DNA from: Pelagicoccus sp. SDUM812005
GTDB taxonomy: Bacteria > Verrucomicrobiota > Verrucomicrobiia > Opitutales > Opitutaceae
DNA length: 64,000 nt
NCBI RefSeq assembly: GCF_031127875.1
Contig: NZ_JARXIA010000023.1
Coordinates: 37,112 to 101,111 of the forward strand
Direction: 5' to 3'
Positions 1 through 7,731 of the stretch are shown in pieces. The first letter of the stretch is position 1. Each line of letters opens with the position of its first letter. The notes under the pieces are model-generated. The model was not told the DNA's origin. It saw only the letters and a list, made by a program, of their open reading frames with translations, and searched no databases. Position numbers and translations under genes: made by a program.

Positions 1-1
1 T

Positions 2-784
2 CGACCGCTTTCTCTGCTGCGGCACCCGCGCGGAAGGCAGGAGAAAGGATTCTTCCAAAAGCACATAGATTCCTCCTTCCCCACAGCAATCCGACAAGTC
101 ACTATCGAAGCGTCGAAGGGTTCCTCCACTTACGGCTACATCACGAACGAGGAAGGTCTCATTGCCCTCCTACAAATGGGCTCGCTTGAAATCCATACTT
201 GGGGAAGCACGGTCGACGCCGTAGAAAAGCCAAACATCCTCGTATTCGACCTCGATCCAGCTGAGAACCTTCCAAGCGAAACCACCACCGGAGCAGCCCT
301 TCTCCTCCGCGATATCTTGGCGGATCGGGCCGGCCTGAAAAGCTTCCTTAAAACGACCGGTGGAAAAGGTCTCCACGTCGTACTACCCTTTCGTCGAGGG
401 CCGACATGGAAAGAGGTAAAGCAGTTCAGTAAATCCGTATCCATTTTTTTGCGCCAGCAGAATCCTAACGCCTTCACTCTGAGATCCAGCATCAAGGAAC
501 GACGCGGAAAAATTTACATCGACTACCAGCGAAATAGTCGTGGAGCTACCGCCATCGTCCCTTACTCGACAAGAGCTCGCGAAAACGCCACGGTCGCAAT
601 GCCGCTCTCCTGGGAGGAAGCAACCGAAAGTCTTCAATCGAACCGATATACCATCGAAAACGCCTGGGATCGCCTTTCCTCCCTCGAGGTTGATCCTTGG
701 AGCGATTTCAAGAGCACGCGGCAATCCCTCAGCAAATCCGTTTTAGCCGCCTTCACTGCGGACCCAGCTCAGGCAGACAGATAG
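2..784 (+). CDS. ligD: LigD-type DNA ligase D, C-terminal polymerase (primase) domain, 5' partial
   Basis: The reading frame is open at the left edge, so only the last ~260 residues are present. They are the archaeo-eukaryotic-primase-like polymerase domain of bacterial NHEJ ligase D, which fills in and adds nucleotides at double-strand breaks held by Ku. Visible family landmarks in order are RPLSLLRHPRG and FFQKH at the left edge, IHTWGS near residue 64, the catalytic DLD (residues 83-85 of the fragment), the TTGGKGLHV phosphate-binding stretch, and IDYQRN followed by RGATAIVPYS, which carries the third metal aspartate. The polymerase domain is at the C-terminus, so any ligase or phosphoesterase domain must lie upstream outside the window (an order like Pseudomonas LigD), or this could be a stand-alone LigD-Pol. 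No Ku gene is in view. It has no evident link to the carbohydrate genes to its right. Confidence 0.9.
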   Translation, partial: RPLSLLRHPRGRQEKGFFQKHIDSSFPTAIRQVTIEASKGSSTYGYITNEEGLIALLQMGSLEIHTWGSTVDAVEKPNILVFDLDPAENLPSETTTGAALLLRDILADRAGLKSFLKTTGGKGLHVVLPFRRGPTWKEVKQFSKSVSIFLRQQNPNAFTLRSSIKERRGKIYIDYQRNSRGATAIVPYSTRARENATVAMPLSWEEATESLQSNRYTIENAWDRLSSLEVDPWSDFKSTRQSLSKSVLAAFTADPAQADR

Positions 785-891
785 TCCTACTGAAGCTCCG
801 GGGCGATCCCTGGTATGTTGAGGCCCGAGCGAAGCATCCGCTCCCAACTGAAAAAAAAACGCGATCCCCTAGCGACAGCATCCCTGCCACC

Positions 892-1698
892 CTAGCCCAC
901 CAGAAACTGGATCTCCGTCAGGTACTTCTTCGGATTGCCCCGCAGAATCATGCCCGGGCCCTTATGGTAGACCTCCCGAGAGGGGCAAAGCACCTTCAGC
1001 TCACGACGCTTCACCTCCGCAAACAACTTCGCGTAGCTCTCATGCAAGCACTCGTAGGGGCCCCGGTGCAACAAGGTCAAGGCCTTGCCGCCGGACAGCT
1101 CCCGACAATGCAGCTGCTCATGCTCCACGACCTTCTTGACCTCAAAGCAGGGCTCGAAGTTCGCGTCATCCTCCCTGTATTCGCCGTCGTAATACAAGCA
1201 CATCGGCTTGCCTGTCATATACCGTCCCGCTCGCCGAGCGAGAGTCCGAAAGCCCTCTCCTGCATCCGCATAGCGACCGCACATGCGACGCCCCGCTACC
1301 AACAGGTCCGGCAAGGACTTCTCGATAACCGCTTCCCCCGCGTCCGCGAGACCCGATTCCGCGAACTGGCCGCTCACCACCCATTCGATATCGGCAATCG
1401 AATCCTGGAAACGCTTCACCCGCTTCTCCAGCTCCCGACGCTTTTCCTGCAAGCGCTCCACCAAGTCACCGTCCTCCTCGCAGCTATCCAGGATCTCCTT
1501 CACCTCCGCCAAGGTGAAGCCCAGCTCCTTAAGACTCGCAACCACCCGAGCCTCGCCCACCTGCTCTTGCGAATAATATCGGTATCCAGATTCCGGATCC
1601 ACGAAGTCCGGCACCAAAACGCCTTTCTCGTGATACAAGCGCAAGGCCTTCACCGAAGCCCGCGCGATCTGGGAAAACTCGCCGATCGAATACTTCAT
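892..1698 (-). CDS. MerR-family transcriptional regulator with GyrI-like effector-binding domain
   Basis: A 268-residue regulator. Residues 1-70 form a MerR winged helix-turn-helix (starts MKYSIGEFSQIARASVKALR, then YHEKGVL and SGYRYYS). A charged helix follows at about 80-115 (dimerisation coiled coil). The C-terminal half (about 120-268) looks like the GyrI/AraC effector-binding fold used by BmrR and BltR to bind drug-like small molecules. Such regulators untwist a promoter with an unusually long spacer when they bind ligand. Its ATG lies 8 bases after the stop of the upstream GyrI-like gene, so the two are almost certainly co-transcribed, and the partner shares the same effector-binding fold. 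The ligand and target are unknown; autoregulation of the pair is the usual arrangement. The family call is firm. Confidence 0.88.
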   Translation of the reverse strand: MKYSIGEFSQIARASVKALRLYHEKGVLVPDFVDPESGYRYYSQEQVGEARVVASLKELGFTLAEVKEILDSCEEDGDLVERLQEKRRELEKRVKRFQDSIADIEWVVSGQFAESGLADAGEAVIEKSLPDLLVAGRRMCGRYADAGEGFRTLARRAGRYMTGKPMCLYYDGEYREDDANFEPCFEVKKVVEHEQLHCRELSGGKALTLLHRGPYECLHESYAKLFAEVKRRELKVLCPSREVYHKGPGMILRGNPKKYLTEIQFLVG

Positions 1699-1706
1699 CG
1701 CACGCT

Positions 1707-2318
1707 CTAGCGCATTGCCTGCCGCAACACGGTCCTCAGCTTTTCAGGCGCCGTGCGACGCGGATCGCTGAGATAAATCTCGTGGTGCTTCAAGGCGAGC
1801 CGCTTGCCCAGCTGCTCGATCCTTTCGTGAACGCGGGCAATCTTGGGTCCCTCCTCGTCGAACGGCCCCACGTGCAAGATCTGAGCAGACTCCCCCTCCT
1901 CGAAACGCTCCCAGCGCACGCTCTCCAAGAGCGGCGGATTCTTCTTTTTGCGCACGGTTACCACCGCTTCCTCGAACATTGCCTGCGAAACGAACTCCGG
2001 CTGCATAATCATGAGCGTCCACTTCCACTCGTCCCGCCTCCCTTCGACGAAGGCTCCCATATCGTCCGCCCACCAAAGCCCCTCCAGCGGCGGGACCACA
2101 TAGTCCTGCCCGACGGGACCGAGCTTCGCCATGAACTTCAAGGTGTAGGCCAGCGGGTAGAGCGCTTCGATGGACTCCATAAACGCCTTGGACGTTCCCG
2201 GATCCCCCGCCCCATCGATCATCAAGAAATTCATTGCCGGCACATCGACCACCGAAACCTCCTTCGCGGAGGGAGCATACAAATCCTTACGTTCCTTCTT
2301 AAAATCGATCTTATCCAT
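1707..2318 (-). CDS. GyrI-like small-molecule-binding domain protein
   Basis: A 203-residue soluble protein without signal peptide. It resembles stand-alone GyrI-like proteins: an N-terminal DKIDFKKERKDLY stretch, a central strand with FLMIDGAGDPG, the EWKWTLMIMQP strand and a C-terminal ILHVGPFDEEGPKI segment followed by HEIYLSDPRRTAPEKLRTVLR. The HEIYLSDPRR ending is characteristic of this subgroup. These proteins bind, and some hydrolyse, cationic or aromatic compounds. It is the first gene of a two-gene unit with the MerR regulator, which has the same fold in its own C-terminal half, so a detoxification or ligand-sensing role is likely (inference). The ATG is preceded on the minus strand by a GGGGAGGG purine run about 16 bases upstream. 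Confidence 0.8.
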   Translation of the reverse strand: MDKIDFKKERKDLYAPSAKEVSVVDVPAMNFLMIDGAGDPGTSKAFMESIEALYPLAYTLKFMAKLGPVGQDYVVPPLEGLWWADDMGAFVEGRRDEWKWTLMIMQPEFVSQAMFEEAVVTVRKKKNPPLLESVRWERFEEGESAQILHVGPFDEEGPKIARVHERIEQLGKRLALKHHEIYLSDPRRTAPEKLRTVLRQAMR

Positions 2319-2410
2319 GGGGTAGCATCATCATCCCTCCCCTAGGGGCAGAGTCAGCAAAGAAATGCAAGGAACGTCCCACGCGTCTCCCGCCCGCACT
2401 CGCAACTCGG

Positions 2411-2430
2411 CATCCTGTATTTACAGGATG
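2411..2430. promoter_or_regulatory. Perfect 9-bp inverted repeat, possible operator
   Basis: CATCCTGTA, two bases, then TACAGGATG: a perfect 9-bp dyad with a 2-base centre. It lies between the divergent MerR-pair and giant-protein genes. There is no T-run, so it is more like a protein-binding site than a terminator. The TACAGGATG half recurs upstream of a TonB receptor at 60905-60913, and with one change (TATAGGATG) at 55387-55395 upstream of the other. Confidence 0.45.
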
Positions 2431-2512
2431 GGCGGGAATGCGGCTTGATGGCAAACTGTACCCGCCCCCGATCCCCCCACGTCTACCCCCAAAGCAAAAG
2501 CGAGAACGAGAT

Positions 2513-2534
2513 CGGATCTCCCCCCCCCGATCCG
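2513..2534. repeat. 6-bp inverted repeat enclosing a nine-C tract
   Basis: CGGATC and GATCCG flank a T plus a run of nine C (2520-2528). The element sits about 120 bases before the start of the giant secreted protein, in its leader or promoter region. A homopolymer this long could slip, but a role in switching is only a possibility. Confidence 0.4.
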
Positions 2535-2654
2535 CACCGGAGGCTCAATGGTCGCCTATCACGCCATCCCCTAAATCGCTCCGCTTCGACTTACTCGCAG
2601 CGCCTTTCAAAAGGGAAGTCCCCTTCGAACCAAGAACCCCACCAATACTGATAT

Positions 2655-5600
2655 ATGAAAATAAGAATACCGCTCCTGGTCTCCCTACTGGCGACCTCGC
2701 TATGGTGCGCCCAAGCTCCTACCCAAGCGCGAGCATCGTCTCAGCTTAACTATACCTATATATACTTCGAAAACGGATACCCAACCCCACTCTCGACGCG
2801 ACGCCCCCAATCGCAGGCCAACGTCGCCGCTCGCAACAATCCTGACCTCGTCATCCAAACCGGTTACTACAACCTCAAGTTGGAATGCGACACCATGCAG
2901 CTTGCCGGATACAACGCAGCCAACGGATCCGACTACCTTTCGGCCCTCACCGAAGATGTCACCACCTTCACTCCAGCCACGCTTAACCTCTTCGTTTACG
3001 TTAACGGAACGAGATACCAATGCACATCGGGTATCGTTCAGAATAGCGCAGACCAGCTCGTTCGCCTCATCGAAAGCGGACAATACGTGCAACGATTCGA
3101 CCACCTTGGCTTGGTCTTCACCGATAGCCAAGGAAACCAGCTAGGAGTCACCGGCCGCCTAGAAGTCACAGCATGGGCCGACCACGTGACCTTTCTGCTG
3201 GACTTCGTCGACGTACCAAACGTGGAACGTACCACCATACAACTCATAACTCCCTCGGGGACCCAACTCCTTTCCGACACCCTCGCGGACCACACCAGCT
3301 TAACGCTCGAGCCCCACACCGACACCAAGCTCGAAGATCGAGCTGCTGCAAACTACATAACAGCTGCAAGCGCCCTGCCCAGTGGCACCCCCCTCGCAAC
3401 CAGCTTCGACTCGGAAGAAGATGCCTTCAAAATCGACATTCCAAATAATCCCATTTCCTACCCCGCCGACAAGGATCGAGTCGACGAGATCCAAGTCACC
3501 GTAACGAACCCGACCAGCAACGCTATCGACCTTCCACTCATCTTCGACCAAGGCAGAGGGACCGCTATTACGGGTACCATGATGATGCTGGCCAACCAAG
3601 ACGGAAGCCCCCTTGGCATCCCCGTACAAATCTCTAAAAATTGGCATACCTCCCACACAACCTTGCACATGGGGTCATGGCTACGCGGATACACCATGAT
3701 CCCCCTCGAAGCAGGCGAGACGAGAACCTTCAAACTGCGCGTCGTCTATGGATTCTACGCCGGAGGTGACATCGCCGCCGCTACCCATAGCTTCCTTTCC
3801 GTCATCGGATGGTCCACCAACTCTAGCTGGAAATGGGACGAATCCGCCCTCGGAGCATGGGGCGAAGCGTTCACCTACGATCCCACCCAACATGCAGCAG
3901 GAGCCTTCATGGCAGACGTTCGTCCCAACTTCACCACCAGCAGAAACAACGGAGAATACGGTTGGACCGAGAACACCGGCGGCGGAGACTTCCTCGTATA
4001 CTACGACAACGCCAATACCTTCCGCTGGGCAAAAAAACTAAAAACATGCTACCTCTGGGCAGGTCCGCTCCTTACGAACGTCCTGTATTCAGGAACCACC
4101 GACGACGATAAGATCAAGTTCACCTACCAAGCTCGGTCCGTCGGAACCACGGACTACCACCGCCGTTTTCATAAATACAAATACGAGTTCCTCCAGGACG
4201 TCATCAACCCGACTCGCCTTACCTACTTCTCGATGGCGACAGACTACTATATCGGACCCGAATTCACGACTTACTACCGAGGAAACAACAGCGGCCTCCT
4301 CTCCAGCTACACCGCCGACCCCGGTGGCAACGAATACGTCGATACTCCCCTGCTCTTCGACAGCCGCTGGCTCTCGATCGACGATACCACGACATTCGGC
4401 GGAGACACATGCTACGCCAACCGCGGCATCCTTTCCCTCTCCTCCAAACTCAACGGAGCTAGCCTGCAATCCCATATGCATCGCTACGGTCGCACCTGGG
4501 GCGACGATCGAATGCAATTCGAGTTGAGCGCCAACTCCGTTAGCCGCTCCTACTCCGCAGGGGACGTCGTCGAGGGCGAAATCGAATTCATCATGCCAGC
4601 GAAAACCGCAGCAGACTACTGGGGTGACGATGCAGAATTCCAATCGCGCCTCGCGTCCTACTCGAACAATTGGAGCGCCGTGCACGATGAATTTAGATAC
4701 AACCGAAACCTTAGCGTCACCGCAAACCAAGGCACGCTCCTAAGCAGCTACCCAATCGAAATCGCTTCCACCTCCAATACCGTCCTAGCCGACTTTACCA
4801 TAAACGCAGGTGGCATCGGCCACGTGCCGATGGTACTGAAAAACGTGGACTCCAACATATCCAATATTCAAGTACAACGCTACCTTAATGGAGCATGGAC
4901 CTGGTACGACGAAGGTTCGATTACAGAACACGACTACTACCAGGGCTACTTGAACGCCAACGGAAACATGGATTACGCCTTCAGCCTGAAGCGCCCGAAC
5001 TCGGACCTAAGCAGCTCCTGGCGTATCCGAATTCTCGGACAAGGCGGCCCCACCACTGGCGGCCTGACATCCCAGGACATCGGAGCCGTCGGAGCCAGCG
5101 GAAGCACCTCCCTGTCCAACGGCACCTACACCGTAGCGGGATCCGGAGCCGACATCTGGAACACCGCGGACGAATTTCGATTCGTGCACGACAGCTTGGA
5201 GGGCGACGGCGAAATCATCGCTCGCGTCCTTAGCGTCGAAAACACCAACGCCTGGGCGAAAGCTGGCATCATGATCCGCGAAAGCCTCGACGCCAATTCC
5301 AAGTTCGTCTCCGTCGTCCAGAGGCCCGACAATCAAGTTTGCCTGCAATGGAGATCCGCCACCGGCGGCAACGCCGCATGGAACGCCTCCCTCCTTGGCG
5401 GTACCGCTTCCGCCAAATACCTGCGCTTGGTCCGCTCCGGAAACAGCTTTGCCGGGTACTATTCCACCAACAGCGCAACCGGCCCCTGGACCCAGATCGG
5501 AAGCGCCCAAAACATCTCAATGAACTCCTCGGCCTACGCGGGGCTGGCTGTAACATCCCACAACGACGGCACGCTTTGCAGCGCCGTCTTCGACACCCTG

Positions 5601-6008
5601 TCGATCTCCAGCGGCAGCTCCGTACCGACCAGCACCGCCCAAGCCGAAAGCTACACTTCGACTTCAGGCTGCTCGACCCAGAGCGCCCACGCTGGATACA
5701 CCGGTTCCGGATACGTCGACATGGGCGGCAACGGATCCTACTTCGAGTGGAACAACATCGACGGAGGAAACGGCGGGAACGCCACGCTCACCTTCACCTA
5801 CGCCACCAGCAAGGCCCGTTCCTGCCTAATCAGCGTAAACGGAACCCCCGCCGGCTCCGTGGCATTCGCAGCCACCGGCGCCTGGACTGCATGGCAGAGC
5901 GACTCGATCACCGTAAATCTATCCAGCGGAAATAATACCGTCCGCGTAACCGCCGACACCGCGGCCGGCGGACCCAACATAGATAAACTGGAAGTATCAG
6001 GAAACTGA
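2655..6008 (+). CDS. Large secreted protein of unknown core with concanavalin-like and CBM6/35-like C-terminal domains
   Basis: A 1117-residue exported protein. A signal peptide covers about residues 1-27. Residues ~30-800 form a core I do not recognise; it is shared along its length with the paralogue at 7732-10944 (landmarks IQTGYYNLKLEC, VTAWADHVTF, GIPVQISKNWH, WKWDESALGAWGE, GWTENTGGG, DVVEGEIEF, GGGIGHVP). Residues ~804-985 resemble a DUF1349-type concanavalin-like domain (DIWNTADEFRF, WAKAGIMIRESL). Residues ~995-1117 are a CBM6/CBM35-like beta-sandwich (AQAESYTSTSG ... GYVDMGG ... NIDKLEVSG). Two appended sugar-binding-like domains on a large conserved core, in a carbohydrate locus, suggest a polysaccharide-degrading or -binding enzyme (inference). 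No catalytic motif of a known family was seen. It is followed by a clear terminator and appears monocistronic. Confidence 0.75.
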   Translation: MKIRIPLLVSLLATSLWCAQAPTQARASSQLNYTYIYFENGYPTPLSTRRPQSQANVAARNNPDLVIQTGYYNLKLECDTMQLAGYNAANGSDYLSALTEDVTTFTPATLNLFVYVNGTRYQCTSGIVQNSADQLVRLIESGQYVQRFDHLGLVFTDSQGNQLGVTGRLEVTAWADHVTFLLDFVDVPNVERTTIQLITPSGTQLLSDTLADHTSLTLEPHTDTKLEDRAAANYITAASALPSGTPLATSFDSEEDAFKIDIPNNPISYPADKDRVDEIQVTVTNPTSNAIDLPLIFDQGRGTAITGTMMMLANQDGSPLGIPVQISKNWHTSHTTLHMGSWLRGYTMIPLEAGETRTFKLRVVYGFYAGGDIAAATHSFLSVIGWSTNSSWKWDESALGAWGEAFTYDPTQHAAGAFMADVRPNFTTSRNNGEYGWTENTGGGDFLVYYDNANTFRWAKKLKTCYLWAGPLLTNVLYSGTTDDDKIKFTYQARSVGTTDYHRRFHKYKYEFLQDVINPTRLTYFSMATDYYIGPEFTTYYRGNNSGLLSSYTADPGGNEYVDTPLLFDSRWLSIDDTTTFGGDTCYANRGILSLSSKLNGASLQSHMHRYGRTWGDDRMQFELSANSVSRSYSAGDVVEGEIEFIMPAKTAADYWGDDAEFQSRLASYSNNWSAVHDEFRYNRNLSVTANQGTLLSSYPIEIASTSNTVLADFTINAGGIGHVPMVLKNVDSNISNIQVQRYLNGAWTWYDEGSITEHDYYQGYLNANGNMDYAFSLKRPNSDLSSSWRIRILGQGGPTTGGLTSQDIGAVGASGSTSLSNGTYTVAGSGADIWNTADEFRFVHDSLEGDGEIIARVLSVENTNAWAKAGIMIRESLDANSKFVSVVQRPDNQVCLQWRSATGGNAAWNASLLGGTASAKYLRLVRSGNSFAGYYSTNSATGPWTQIGSAQNISMNSSAYAGLAVTSHNDGTLCSAVFDTLSISSGSSVPTSTAQAESYTSTSGCSTQSAHAGYTGSGYVDMGGNGSYFEWNNIDGGNGGNATLTFTYATSKARSCLISVNGTPAGSVAFAATGAWTAWQSDSITVNLSSGNNTVRVTADTAAGGPNIDKLEVSGN

Positions 6009-6036
6009 TAACAACTAAGCTCACCAAACAAGGGCC

Positions 6037-6066
6037 AAGCGACATCTCTCGGGATGTCGCTTTTTT
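6037..6066 (+). terminator. Rho-independent terminator of the giant secreted protein gene
   Basis: An 8-10 bp stem (AAGCGACATC / GATGTCGCTT) with a 6-base loop runs into a T-tract, 29 bases after the stop codon at 6008. Confidence 0.9.
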
Positions 6067-6183
6067 GCGCCGGCAAGGTAAGGCTTCCAAAACGCACACC
6101 GGCACCCAACCTCCCAAGTTGGCTCTCGCTCCGCCCTCCTCCTTCTCGTGATTCCGTCCCTTCCCCAGAGGCCCTTATCCAGC

Positions 6184-6217
6184 AAAAAAAGAGCCGACTC
6201 CCTCACGGAGCCGGCTC
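6184..6217 (-). terminator. Rho-independent terminator of the leftward GH28 operon
   Basis: Read on the minus strand, a GAGCCG-GCTCC / GGAG-T-CGGCTC stem is followed by seven T, 29 bases beyond the stop of the GH28 gene at 6246. It faces the terminator at 6037-6066, so the two convergent units are insulated from each other. Confidence 0.9.
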
Positions 6218-6245
6218 TCGGCAACGTTCCGCTACGGAACCGAAG

Positions 6246-7688
6246 CTATTCTTCAGTAAATCCAACAACGTCTTCCAAAACGATCCGCTCACGAGCATCC
6301 GGTTCCCGAAGCTCCAACGCTACATTTCTGAACGTAACATCCTTTGCATGCCGTACATACGCGCCCCAGGCCGGAAGCACGCCGAAAAAGAACTGTTCGG
6401 GATAGCGTGCGATGTCTTCGGGAACGACTTGAGCCGCATCTTCTTCGGTCCCTCCTCCCGGAAACGAAATCCTAATGTTTTCCAAAAGAACGTCCTCTAC
6501 CAGATGACCGGGAATTCCAGATATCATGATCGGGCCCGATTTCGTCTTCGCCATCTTCTCCCACTCCTCGTCCGAACGCTTCATCAGGTCCTTCTTCATA
6601 TGCGTAGCGCGATAAGCATTCTCGCGCGTCTCCACCGTTACGACCGCATTCACATCGCGAATACGCACATTGCGAAGAGTCCCAACCGGCACGCCTTCCG
6701 GCTCCACGTCCGCATTGTACTTCTGCCCCTTGAAGTTCTCATAGGAACGTCCGCGATTGCCCAAACGAATGAAGATCGGATTCCCAACGTCCTCCATGAC
6801 AATTCGAGAAATATCCACGTTCTCCAAACGCCCTCCGTCAACCAGCTGCAACTTGATCGCTCCCATTGGACTATCGTAAAAATAGCAGTTCGTTACCTTG
6901 ATATCTATAAATCCGCCACGAGAGGAAGTCCCCAGCTTCAAAGGGGCCGTATTGCTGGCTACCTTGCAGTTGCGAATCACGAAATTGCGGCACGGGTTCT
7001 TGGAACTCTTCAAGCAAATCCCGTCGTCGCCCGCATCGATATCGCAGTTTTCGATCAACACATTCTCGCAACCATCCAAGTCTAGACCATCGTTATTGTA
7101 TCCATTATTCCGAAACCGAACCGTGACGCCATCGATATGGATGTCCTTGCTATCGACGAAATGCAATCCCCAGGAAGCGGGCCTTCTATAAGTCACGCCC
7201 GACAAGGTTACGCGCTCGCAATTGATGATATTTAGCAGATGAGGCCGCGGGGACCCCTGCTTTCTCGGAAATGCCTCCGGCGTGCCACGCCCGTCGATTT
7301 CGCCCAAGCCCTCGATCCTGATATCGGTAGCGTCTACCGCGTAAATGAGGCAATGTCCGCTGCCCTCCCGCTTCTTTCCCATATCGTTTACGTAATCGGC
7401 GATATCCTGGCTTCCCAGCAAGGTCGCTCCGTAATCGAGCGACAAGGTCACATGGCTCTTAAGCTTGATAGAGCCGATCTGATAATCCCCTGCTGGCACC
7501 CAAACCGTACCGCCCCCTTTCTCAGCGCAGGCATCGATCGTTTCCTGCAGGGCAAGCGTATCCATCGCAACACCATCCCCAACCGCTCCGTAATCCCTCA
7601 CATTCAAGACCACTTCGCCGGAGGCGACCGCGGGCAAGCTTCCCAGAACGGAAAGCAATACTAGTATTTTTATAAAACAGTTCTTCAT
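6246..7688 (-). CDS. Secreted GH28-type right-handed beta-helix glycoside hydrolase (paralogue 1)
   Basis: 480 residues with a signal peptide (1-23). It opens with the pectate-lyase-type strand VRDYGAVGDG (residues 30-39) and GGGTVWVPAGDY, then beta-helix coils. GH28 catalytic landmarks: YNNDGLD (Asp200, equivalent of NTD) and GDDGICLKS (Asp221/Asp222). The third block is GTSSRGG (253-259) where polygalacturonases have GHG, so the usual histidine is absent; AIK (Lys279) matches the RIK lysine. The family hydrolyses galacturonan or related alpha-linked glycans by inversion; the missing histidine and small size suggest an exo-acting enzyme on a modified oligosaccharide (inference). It lies 43 bases after the 1070-residue orphan gene on the same strand and ends at a strong terminator. 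Close paralogues are at 19870 and 37055, all sharing the C-terminal FFFGxLPAWGAYxRHA block. Confidence 0.85.
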   Translation of the reverse strand: MKNCFIKILVLLSVLGSLPAVASGEVVLNVRDYGAVGDGVAMDTLALQETIDACAEKGGGTVWVPAGDYQIGSIKLKSHVTLSLDYGATLLGSQDIADYVNDMGKKREGSGHCLIYAVDATDIRIEGLGEIDGRGTPEAFPRKQGSPRPHLLNIINCERVTLSGVTYRRPASWGLHFVDSKDIHIDGVTVRFRNNGYNNDGLDLDGCENVLIENCDIDAGDDGICLKSSKNPCRNFVIRNCKVASNTAPLKLGTSSRGGFIDIKVTNCYFYDSPMGAIKLQLVDGGRLENVDISRIVMEDVGNPIFIRLGNRGRSYENFKGQKYNADVEPEGVPVGTLRNVRIRDVNAVVTVETRENAYRATHMKKDLMKRSDEEWEKMAKTKSGPIMISGIPGHLVEDVLLENIRISFPGGGTEEDAAQVVPEDIARYPEQFFFGVLPAWGAYVRHAKDVTFRNVALELREPDARERIVLEDVVGFTEE

Positions 7689-7731
7689 ATTGATAATTAT
7701 TCTTTAGATTTACACAAACATTGCTTCATCC

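Larger units (their letters stand above)
2319..2654. other. Divergent intergenic region with two inverted repeats
   Basis: This 336-base gap separates the MerR/GyrI pair (leftward) from the large secreted protein (rightward), so it must hold both promoters. It contains the 10-bp palindrome CCCCTAGGGG (2339-2348) just upstream of the GyrI gene, the inverted repeat at 2411-2430 and a second one with a poly-C loop at 2513-2534. No convincing coding frame is seen. Confidence 0.6.
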
